From assembly GCF_902829295.1 (NCBI RefSeq), contig NZ_CADEPL010000055.1:62001-126000 (forward strand): a stretch of 64,000 nt of DNA, in the 5' to 3' direction. A model generated the notes under the pieces. It did not search any database. It was given only the letters and a program-made list of their open reading frames with translations, and was not told the DNA's origin. Of this stretch, positions 58,096-64,000 are shown in pieces. Within the stretch, counting starts at the first letter, position 1, and each line of letters starts with the position of its first letter. A program made the translations under genes and the position numbers. The DNA comes from Vogesella oryzae (lineage in GTDB: Bacteria > Pseudomonadota > Gammaproteobacteria > Burkholderiales > Chromobacteriaceae).

Positions 58096-60975
58096 ATGAA
58101 ACGCATGCTTTTCAATGCGACGCAGGCAGAAGAACTGCGCGTCGCTATTGTTGATGGGCAAAAGCTCATCGACCTTGATATCGAAACCGTCGGCAAGGAG
58201 CAGCGCAAGGGCAACATCTACAAGGGGACGATCACCCGTATCGAACCTTCGCTGGAAGCCTGCTTTGTCGATTACGGCACCGAACGTCACGGTTTTCTGC
58301 CGTTCAAGGAAGTTGCCCGCTCTTATTTCCAGAACTACGACGGTGGTCGTCCGCGCATTCAGGACGTGCTGCGCGAGGGTATGGAAGTTGTCGTGCAGGT
58401 CGAAAAGGACGAGCGCGGCAATAAAGGCGCGGCACTGACCACCTATATCAGCCTTGCCGGCCGTTATGTCGTCCTGATGCCGAACAATCCACGAGGTGGT
58501 GGTGTTTCCCGCCGCATCGAGGGTGAAGAGCGTCAGGAGCTGAAGGATCTGCTGGCACAGCTTGAAGTGCCGGGCGGCATGAGCCTGATCGCCCGTACCG
58601 CAGGCATTGGCCGCAACCTGGAAGAACTGCAGTGGGATCTCAACTACCTGCTGCAACTGTGGCGTGCGGTTGATGGCGCGGCTGGCGCCCAGTCCGCGCC
58701 GTTCCTGATTCTGCAGGAAGGCAGCCTGGTTATCCGTGCCATTCGCGACTACTTCCAGCCGGATATCGGTGAGATCCTCATCGATACCGAGGAAATCTAC
58801 GAGCAGGCCCGCCAGTTCATGAGTCACGTGATGCCCAACAACGTTGGCCGCGTGAAACTGTATAAAGACCCGGTGCCGTTGTTTTCCCGTTTCCAGATCG
58901 AACACCAGATCGAAACCGCCTTCTCGCGCAGCGTGACGCTGCCGTCCGGTGGTGCCATCGTGATCGACCACACCGAAGCACTGGTTTCCGTTGACGTGAA
59001 CTCGGCGCGTGCCACCAAGGGCGCGGATATCGAGGACACCGCCTTCCGCACCAACCTGGAAGCGGCAGAAGAAATTGCCCGTCAACTCCGTCTGCGCGAC
59101 CTGGGCGGGTTGATCGTTATCGATTTCATCGATATGGAAAACCCGAAGAACCAGCGCGACGTGGAAAACCGCCTGCGCGACGTACTCAAGCACGACCGTG
59201 CCCGCGTGCAGATGGGCAAACTGTCACGTTTCGGTCTGCTGGAACTGTCGCGTCAGCGCCTGCAGCCGTCGCTGGGTGAAACCAGCCACGTGCCGTGTCC
59301 GCGTTGCCACGGTATCGGTTTTATTCGCGGTATCGAATCCTCCGCCCTGCATATCCTTCGCATCATTCAGGAAGAGGCGATGAAGGAAAATACCGGTGCG
59401 GTGCATGCACAGGTGCCGGTGGATGTGGCGACATTCCTGCTGAACGAGAAACGTGCCGAGATCTACTCGATTGAGGCGCGTCTTGATGTGGCTGTGGTGC
59501 TGATCCCCAATCTGCATCTGGAAACGCCGCATTACCAGATTGTTCGTGTCCGTCATGATGACTTGGCAGAAGTTGGCGATGCGCCGAGCTACCGCCGTGT
59601 GGAAATGCCGGAGCAGACCGATGTGCTGCCATTTGGTCAGGAAAAGGCCAAGCCGGTACGTCTGGAAGCTGCAGTGAAGGGGATTACGCCTGCCCAGCCG
59701 GCGCCGGTAGCGGCAGAGCCGCAAGTGGTTGCGGCTCCTGCGGTTGCGGCTACTGGTGAAAGCTTGCTGGGCAAGATTGTCGGCTGGTTCAAGGGTTTGC
59801 TGGGAGAGGCTCCGACTCCGGTTGCCGCACCAAAGGCAGAAGTTAAGAAGCCCGCCGGTCGTGAACAGCGTGGTCCGCGTCAGCGCAACGAGCGTCGCGG
59901 CAATGGCAATGGTCAGCGCCGTGAGCGCGACGAGCAGCGTGGTAATCGTGATGCTGGTCGCGATGGTAATCGTGAAGAGCGCCAGCCACGTCAGGATGAG
60001 CGCCGCCGTGGTGGCGCGCAGGATGCCGTGGCACGTGATGAGCAGGCGCCGCGCCAGGAGCGTGCCCCGCGTCGCGAGCGCGAGCCGCGTGAAGTACGCG
60101 AACCGCGTGACAACAGCTCGCGTAACGATGCCGTAGAGGGTGAGGTGGTGCGCGAAGGTCGCGACCAGGGGCAGCGTAACGAGCGCCGCCGTGAGCGCAA
60201 TCGCGATGCCAATAAAGAAACGCAAGTTGCGGCCAACGTCGAGGCTGGTCTGGTGGCTGCGGAGGCAGTTGCCGAGCAGGTGGCCGACGCGGTAACCAAC
60301 GAGCAGGTGCCGGCAGTTGAAGCGGGCGAGCAACAGCGTGAGCCGCGTGAGCGTCGGCGCCGTCGTTCGCGTCGCGATCGTCGCGATGATGTTGCCAATA
60401 CCGAAGTTGTGGCAGAAGCCAACGTGGTGTCTGACGCAGCGGAGGGGGCAGAAGTGCCGTTGGAAGTTGCCGCCATTCAGGAGCCGGAAACGGTTGCTGA
60501 TGTAGCCGTGACAGTAGCTGACGAGCAAGTTGTTACTGTCGCTGCAGATGAAGCCGTCTCGGCGGTAGTCGAGTCCGTTGTGTCGCAACCGGAAGCTGTC
60601 GAGGACGTTGCCCCGGCGGCAGCTGTCGAGCCGGTTGTGGTTGCTGCAGAGGCCGTAGTCGAGATCGCCGAGGTTGTTGAGGCTGTGCATGTCGTTTCCG
60701 ACGAGCAGCCGGCAGTGGTTGCTGAGCCGGAGGTTGCTGTTGCCGAAGTGAAGGTTGCAGAGCCTGTGGTGGCGATCAATGTCGCTCCGGTGGTGGCGCA
60801 GCCGGCGGACTTGGGCGGGTTGGTGATGGTGACAACCCGTGCCGCCAGCGAACAGCCGCAAGCTATTGAAGTGGCTGAAGAACCCAAGGGCAAGCGCCGC
60901 CGCGAGGTGGTGCGTGAGGTTGCCGAAGTTGCTTCGGTTGAACTGGTGCAGGTGCAGACCCGCAACGATGGCTAA
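58096..60975 (+). CDS. rne: Ribonuclease E
   Basis: A 959-residue RNase E. An S1 domain spans about residues 35-125 ([20 protein letters not shown]). The DNase-I-like catalytic core has metal-binding Asp in [15 protein letters not shown] and LIVIDFIDM. The zinc-link CPRCHG is at about 400. An amphipathic membrane-anchor-like helix [16 protein letters not shown] is at about 556-571. Residues 580-740 are Arg-rich RNA-binding, and 740-930 are Ala/Val/Glu-rich low complexity with a conserved end [20 protein letters not shown]. It is the degradosome scaffold and mRNA/rRNA processing endonuclease. Confidence 0.97.
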   Translation: MKRMLFNATQAEELRVAIVDGQKLIDLDIETVGKEQRKGNIYKGTITRIEPSLEACFVDYGTERHGFLPFKEVARSYFQNYDGGRPRIQDVLREGMEVVVQVEKDERGNKGAALTTYISLAGRYVVLMPNNPRGGGVSRRIEGEERQELKDLLAQLEVPGGMSLIARTAGIGRNLEELQWDLNYLLQLWRAVDGAAGAQSAPFLILQEGSLVIRAIRDYFQPDIGEILIDTEEIYEQARQFMSHVMPNNVGRVKLYKDPVPLFSRFQIEHQIETAFSRSVTLPSGGAIVIDHTEALVSVDVNSARATKGADIEDTAFRTNLEAAEEIARQLRLRDLGGLIVIDFIDMENPKNQRDVENRLRDVLKHDRARVQMGKLSRFGLLELSRQRLQPSLGETSHVPCPRCHGIGFIRGIESSALHILRIIQEEAMKENTGAVHAQVPVDVATFLLNEKRAEIYSIEARLDVAVVLIPNLHLETPHYQIVRVRHDDLAEVGDAPSYRRVEMPEQTDVLPFGQEKAKPVRLEAAVKGITPAQPAPVAAEPQVVAAPAVAATGESLLGKIVGWFKGLLGEAPTPVAAPKAEVKKPAGREQRGPRQRNERRGNGNGQRRERDEQRGNRDAGRDGNREERQPRQDERRRGGAQDAVARDEQAPRQERAPRREREPREVREPRDNSSRNDAVEGEVVREGRDQGQRNERRRERNRDANKETQVAANVEAGLVAAEAVAEQVADAVTNEQVPAVEAGEQQREPRERRRRRSRRDRRDDVANTEVVAEANVVSDAAEGAEVPLEVAAIQEPETVADVAVTVADEQVVTVAADEAVSAVVESVVSQPEAVEDVAPAAAVEPVVVAAEAVVEIAEVVEAVHVVSDEQPAVVAEPEVAVAEVKVAEPVVAINVAPVVAQPADLGGLVMVTTRAASEQPQAIEVAEEPKGKRRREVVREVAEVASVELVQVQTRNDG

Positions 60976-60994
60976 GCGCTGAAAGTGCCGTCAG

Positions 60995-61019
60995 GCCTGA
61001 AAAGTTTCCGTTTTCAGGC
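60995..61019 (+). terminator. Hairpin after rne, abutting the tRNA promoter
   Basis: GCCTGAAAA / TTTTCAGGC, 9-bp perfect stem with a 7-nt loop, 19 bp after the rne stop. Instead of a T run it is followed at once by the -35 TTGACG of the tRNA array. Confidence 0.65.
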
Positions 61020-61048
61020 TTGACGAAACACGAAGTGCTGCCTAAAAT
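61020..61048 (+). promoter_or_regulatory. Promoter of the tRNA-Asn array
   Basis: -35 TTGACG (61020-61025), exactly 17 bp, -10 TAAAAT (61043-61048), then a GC-rich discriminator GCGCAGC, typical of stringently controlled stable-RNA promoters. The first tRNA starts 20 bp downstream. Confidence 0.85.
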
Positions 61049-61067
61049 GCGCAGCTCTTGAAACGAA

Positions 61068-61143
61068 TCCCTGATAGCTCAGTTGGTAGAGCGACGGACT
61101 GTTAATCCGCAGGTCGCTGGTTCGAGCCCAGCTCGGGGAGCCA
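61068..61143 (+). tRNA. tRNA-Asn (GTT), copy 1
   Basis: 76 nt including encoded CCA. The acceptor arm, D-loop AGCTCAGTTGGTAGA, anticodon loop CTGTTAA with anticodon GTT, and T-loop GGTTCGAGCC are all canonical. First of four identical copies. Confidence 0.97.
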
Positions 61144-61169
61144 GTTTCGAGTGAGCAGTAAATTTGTGT

Positions 61170-61245
61170 TCCCTGATAGCTCAGTTGGTAGAGCGACGGA
61201 CTGTTAATCCGCAGGTCGCTGGTTCGAGCCCAGCTCGGGGAGCCA
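61170..61245 (+). tRNA. tRNA-Asn (GTT), copy 2
   Basis: Identical in sequence to copy 1, 26 bp after it, CCA encoded. The spacer before it differs from the later two spacers. Confidence 0.97.
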
Positions 61246-61292
61246 AACAATTTGGAAGCACCGGTTGTGCCGGTGGTTCATGCAAGATGTGT

Positions 61293-61368
61293 TCCCTGAT
61301 AGCTCAGTTGGTAGAGCGACGGACTGTTAATCCGCAGGTCGCTGGTTCGAGCCCAGCTCGGGGAGCCA
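61293..61368 (+). tRNA. tRNA-Asn (GTT), copy 3
   Basis: Identical to copies 1 and 2, CCA encoded. The 47-bp spacer before it carries the small stem CACCGG/CCGGTG and is nearly the same as the spacer before copy 4, so copies 3 and 4 arose by a 123-bp tandem duplication. Confidence 0.97.
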
Positions 61369-61415
61369 AACAATTTGGAAGCGCCGGTTTTGCCGGTGGT
61401 TCATGCAAGATGTGT

Positions 61416-61491
61416 TCCCTGATAGCTCAGTTGGTAGAGCGACGGACTGTTAATCCGCAGGTCGCTGGTTCGAGCCCAGCTCGGGGAGCCA
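61416..61491 (+). tRNA. tRNA-Asn (GTT), copy 4
   Basis: Identical to the other three copies, CCA encoded, followed after 6 bp by the array terminator. Confidence 0.97.
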
Positions 61492-61497
61492 AAATTG

Positions 61498-61527
61498 AAG
61501 CCCACGGTTTTTGCCGTGGGCTTTTTT
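61498..61527 (+). terminator. Terminator of the tRNA-Asn array
   Basis: AAGCCCACGG, a short T-rich loop, CCGTGGGCTT, then T6. Confidence 0.93.
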
Positions 61528-61596
61528 CATTTCCGGGAGCTTGCCCCATGTCATCCGATAATTGGTTATGCTGTGAGTACGCAACCATTGGGATAA

Positions 61597-62475
61597 ATGA
61601 TGCAATTCACTGTTAAGCCTTGGCGGGTAGGGCGACTGTGCCATGTGTTGCTGCGGTTGATGCTGTTGCTGATGTCGACAGAGGCTATGGCCGTACAGGC
61701 GTTGCACTACTTTCCAGCCGGCCCCATTTATGAATACCGCTGGAAAGTGCTGGAGCTTGCCTTGGCACATGCCAGTCTGGCCGATACGCCAACATTGCTG
61801 CCGTTTGCCGAGGAGGCATCGCAGGATCGGGCTATGGCACTGCTGCAAGGTGGTGGCGGCATCGATGTGATTGCCTTGGGCGTCAATCGCGAGCGCGAGG
61901 CGCATATGTTGCCGGTAAAGATAGATATCAGCCAGGGCATGGTGGGTTATCGTGTGCTGATCATCCGTTCGGCGACGCAGGAACAGTTCCAGCGGGTAGG
62001 CTTGGCTGAACTGCGCATGCTGAAGTTCGGGCTTAACGAAGCTTGGGCGGACGTGCCGATCATGGAGGCTAACGGTTTGCACGTCGTGAAGGCATCCGGG
62101 TACGAAAACCTGTTCACCATGCTGGCTGCCGGCAGGTTTGACGCTTTCCCGCGTGGGCTCAACGAAGCTGCGCGCGAGCTGCGGCAGCGTCGGCTGCAAT
62201 TTCCGCAGCTGGTGCTGGAGCCATCTCTGGCGCTGTATTTCCCGTATCCGATTTATTTCTGGGTACGCAAGGATAATCTGGCACTGGCGCAGACCATCGA
62301 GCGCGGACTGAAGTTGGCTCTGGCCGATGGTTCCATGCGACGTCTGTTCGAACGCTACTACGCGAAGGAGATTGCCGAGTTGCGTGCCCACCCGCGGCGC
62401 GTGTTCCAGCTGGGCAACCCGGTGTTGCCGGAAGGCGAGCCATTGCCTGATACCAGCTGGTGGTGGCGGCACTGA
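61597..62475 (+). CDS. Periplasmic solute-binding-like protein (type-2 periplasmic fold)
   Basis: A 292-residue secreted protein: basic N-terminus, hydrophobic h-region (LCHVLLRLMLLLMSTEAMA) and a likely cut after AMA. The body resembles family-3 solute-binding proteins (YRVLIIRSATQEQFQRVGLA; SGYENLFTMLAAGRFDAFPR; the C-terminal LALADGSMRRLFERYYAKE). It ends in SWWWRH. There are no transporter permease or ATPase genes beside it, so it may be a stand-alone sensor or binding protein. Met 61600 is an alternative start. Confidence 0.75.
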   Translation: MMQFTVKPWRVGRLCHVLLRLMLLLMSTEAMAVQALHYFPAGPIYEYRWKVLELALAHASLADTPTLLPFAEEASQDRAMALLQGGGGIDVIALGVNREREAHMLPVKIDISQGMVGYRVLIIRSATQEQFQRVGLAELRMLKFGLNEAWADVPIMEANGLHVVKASGYENLFTMLAAGRFDAFPRGLNEAARELRQRRLQFPQLVLEPSLALYFPYPIYFWVRKDNLALAQTIERGLKLALADGSMRRLFERYYAKEIAELRAHPRRVFQLGNPVLPEGEPLPDTSWWWRH

Positions 62476-62480
62476 TTCGT

Positions 62481-63227
62481 TCAGGGGTTAATACCGGCCT
62501 GTTGCAACGTGCTGGTGATGATTTTGTTGCTTTCACCATTGGCATTCATCTGCAGTAGGGTTTGCCGCAGGCTGTGTATTAGCTTTGGACGTGTGCCGCG
62601 GCTTGCTGCCAGATAGAGCGTGTAGCGCTTCAGCAAAGGGCCACGCTGCAGGCTGTCAGTTGCCATACCTTGTTGCTGAAGCAGGAACTGCAGCGAAGGC
62701 GAGGACTGAGCCAGGTAATCAATGCTGCCGTTGTGTACTAGCCGCAGGCAATCGGCGTAACTGCTGGCGATGATCAAGCGCGAAGTTTTGAAGCCGGTCT
62801 CGCGGATGCTTTCCTCACTGGCGTCTTGCTGAACAGTGCAGATGCTGCAGCAATCGCGAATCTGATCGATGGTCTGCTGGCTGCGCCCGGTTTTGTGCCA
62901 TAGATAGACGCTGTCTTGTCCAAGCTGCGCGACCCAGATAAACCGTGACTCCCTGCTTGGCGTTCTGGCTAGTGCGAACACCAGTGTATCTGGCCGCAAC
63001 GCGGTCTGAGCCAGGCTGCGAGACCACGGATAGACATGGATTTCACTTGGCAGATGGTTGCGCAGCAATGCGGTACGAATCACGCGCGCGTAGGCGCCGT
63101 TGGCGATCTGCGCGTCGCGCAGGGTGCTATAGGGCGGCCAGTTTTCGGTCACGGTAAGCAATGGGCTTGCTGCTGCCGCAGCGGCTAGCGGCAGCAGCAA
63201 GCCGAAAAGCATGAAATTCGCACGCAT
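62481..63227 (-). CDS. Periplasmic amino-acid-binding-like protein (SBP family 3)
   Basis: A 248-residue secreted protein with a clear signal (FMLFGLLLPLAAAAAASP) and a family-3 binding-protein start, LLTVTENWPPYSTLRDAQI, then YARVIRTALL and VYPWSRSLAQTALRPDTLVF. A CC-x-x-C cluster (RDCCSICTV) is unusual for the family. It is convergent with the preceding binding-protein gene with only 5 bp between stops. ATG 63227 (MRANFM) gives a proper signal peptide; the earlier in-frame start does not. Confidence 0.77.
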   Translation of the reverse strand: MRANFMLFGLLLPLAAAAAASPLLTVTENWPPYSTLRDAQIANGAYARVIRTALLRNHLPSEIHVYPWSRSLAQTALRPDTLVFALARTPSRESRFIWVAQLGQDSVYLWHKTGRSQQTIDQIRDCCSICTVQQDASEESIRETGFKTSRLIIASSYADCLRLVHNGSIDYLAQSSPSLQFLLQQQGMATDSLQRGPLLKRYTLYLAASRGTRPKLIHSLRQTLLQMNANGESNKIITSTLQQAGINP

Positions 63228-63291
63228 GGAGTACCTCGGCAGGGGGGGCGCAGGGTTTCTTTTAGTGTGGTCTACCGACGGCAACAGGCAA

Positions 63292-63318
63292 GAAAAACGG
63301 CTACCCGTGGGTAGCCGT
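63292..63318 (-). terminator. Terminator of alaS
   Basis: Minus strand: ACGGCTACCC / GGGTAGCCGT, a 10-bp stem with a 2-nt loop, followed by five T. A GGTTGGCCGCA copy (63333-63343) lies between the alaS stop and this stem. Confidence 0.9.
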
Positions 63319-63346
63319 CTAGCGATGAGGTAGGTTGGCCGCAGCC

Positions 63347-64000
63347 TTACTTGGTTGCTACCCAGTCGCGGGTGCTGGCCAGTGCCGTGGTCAGGTTTTC
63401 CGGCTGGGTGCCGCCGGCTTGGGCCATGTCCGGGCGGCCGCCGCCTTTGCCGCCGACTTGCTGCGCCACGTGGTTAACCAGTTCGCCGGCCTTGAAGCGG
63501 CCAGTCAGGTCTTTGGTAACGCCGGCAATCAGCGCCACCTTGCCATCGGCCTTGCTACCCAGCACGATCAGTGCCGAGCCCAGCTTGTCCTTCAGCTTGT
63601 CCAACGTGTCGCGCAGGGTGGCGTTATCGGCGCCTTCCAGTTCGGCAGCCAGCAGTTTCACGCCATTCACTTCTACCGCCTGCTCGGCCAGGCTGTCACC
63701 GGCCGATGCTGCCAGCTTGGCTTTCAGTGCTGCCAGTTCCTTCTCCAGCGCCTTCAGGTCGCCCTGCAGGTTGCCGATCTTGGCCAGCACTTCGTCGTTG
63801 CTCTGCGCCTTCAGGTTGGCCACAGCGGCTTTCAGCAGGCTGTCCTGCGCCTGGACATAGGCCACAGCGCCTTCGCCGGTAACGGCTTCGATACGACGCA
63901 CACCTGCAGCTACACCACCTTCGGACACGATCTTGAAGAAGCCGATATCACCAGTGCGGTTCACGTGGGTGCCGCCGCACAGTTCAGCAGAGAAGTCGCC
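63347..64000 (-). CDS. alaS: Alanyl-tRNA synthetase (C-terminal part)
   Basis: The last 217 codons of alaS; the gene continues past base 64000 in the same frame. The first visible residues are [18 protein letters not shown], the zinc-binding CxxxH of the editing domain. Next come [20 protein letters not shown] and the C-Ala domain ending with [17 protein letters not shown]. It charges tRNA-Ala and edits mischarged Ser/Gly. Confidence 0.96.
   Translation of the reverse strand, partial: GDFSAELCGGTHVNRTGDIGFFKIVSEGGVAAGVRRIEAVTGEGAVAYVQAQDSLLKAAVANLKAQSNDEVLAKIGNLQGDLKALEKELAALKAKLAASAGDSLAEQAVEVNGVKLLAAELEGADNATLRDTLDKLKDKLGSALIVLGSKADGKVALIAGVTKDLTGRFKAGELVNHVAQQVGGKGGGRPDMAQAGGTQPENLTTALASTRDWVATK

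Noticed and set aside
61164-61616. A 150-codon frame with repeats of LIAQLVERRTVNPQVAGSSP
   Set aside because: This is the classic spurious translation of tandem tRNA genes.

Overview
The window is a gene-dense, GC-rich piece of a betaproteobacterial chromosome. The closest fit from gene content and protein flavour is the order Neisseriales, probably Chromobacteriaceae (Chromobacterium/Vogesella/Aquitalea-like). This is inference from family knowledge, not from a database search. There is no phage, IS element, integrase, CRISPR array or defence island. Almost every base belongs to housekeeping or catabolic genes.

Layout. 1-11.1 kb: the fliE-F-G-H-I-J-K-L-M-N-O-P-Q-R operon (MS ring, C ring, export ATPase and export gate), many genes overlapping by 4-20 bp. 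11.2-20.7 kb: yebC, glutaminase, an HD hydrolase, a stand-alone motA, psuK-psuG for pseudouridine breakdown with an operator-like array, an SbmA/YddA-type ABC exporter, cysS and rpmE. 20.8-27.8 kb: an ArnT-like glycosyltransferase, then a cluster of fumarylacetoacetase-family hydrolase, VOC protein and acetoacetyl-CoA synthetase divergent from an IclR regulator, then a phosphoribosyltransferase. 27.8-37.4 kb: a leucine/isovalerate (liu) operon in the order liuA, liuB, liuC, liuD, small membrane protein, HMG-CoA lyase. It is divergent from a MerR-type LiuR and an acyl-CoA synthetase, with two TTACGTTAACGT-type palindromes. 37.5-42.2 kb: yecA-like gene, FadE-like acyl-CoA dehydrogenase, DUF2062-nudF-pilZ. 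42.3-47.2 kb: the prkA (yeaG)-yeaH-spoVR (ycgB) stress triad. 47.2-57.6 kb: bamE-dapB plus a FecCD-type heme/siderophore permease and ATPase, divergent from fur-aat-bpt; then pyrD, a RutE-like nitroreductase, an orphan motD-type stator gene, sppA, a Rieske protein, a gph-type phosphatase and rluC. 57.6-64 kb: a 516-bp leader, rne, four identical tRNA-Asn genes, two convergent periplasmic solute-binding-protein genes and the 3' end of alaS.

Two things stand out. First, GTTGGCCGC (usually GGTTGGCCGCA) occurs roughly fifty times on both strands. It often sits just after stop codons and three times as an inverted pair, the pattern expected of a DNA-uptake-type dispersed sequence. I know of no described uptake sequence of this form. 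Second, the start region of liuD (methylcrotonyl-CoA carboxylase biotin subunit) is tandemly repeated with a 121-bp period. This creates two 43-codon leader ORFs that begin with the same ten residues as the enzyme, each running over the next start codon.

Start codons are my choices from reading-frame overlaps, Shine-Dalgarno matches and family N-termini. No searches could be run.
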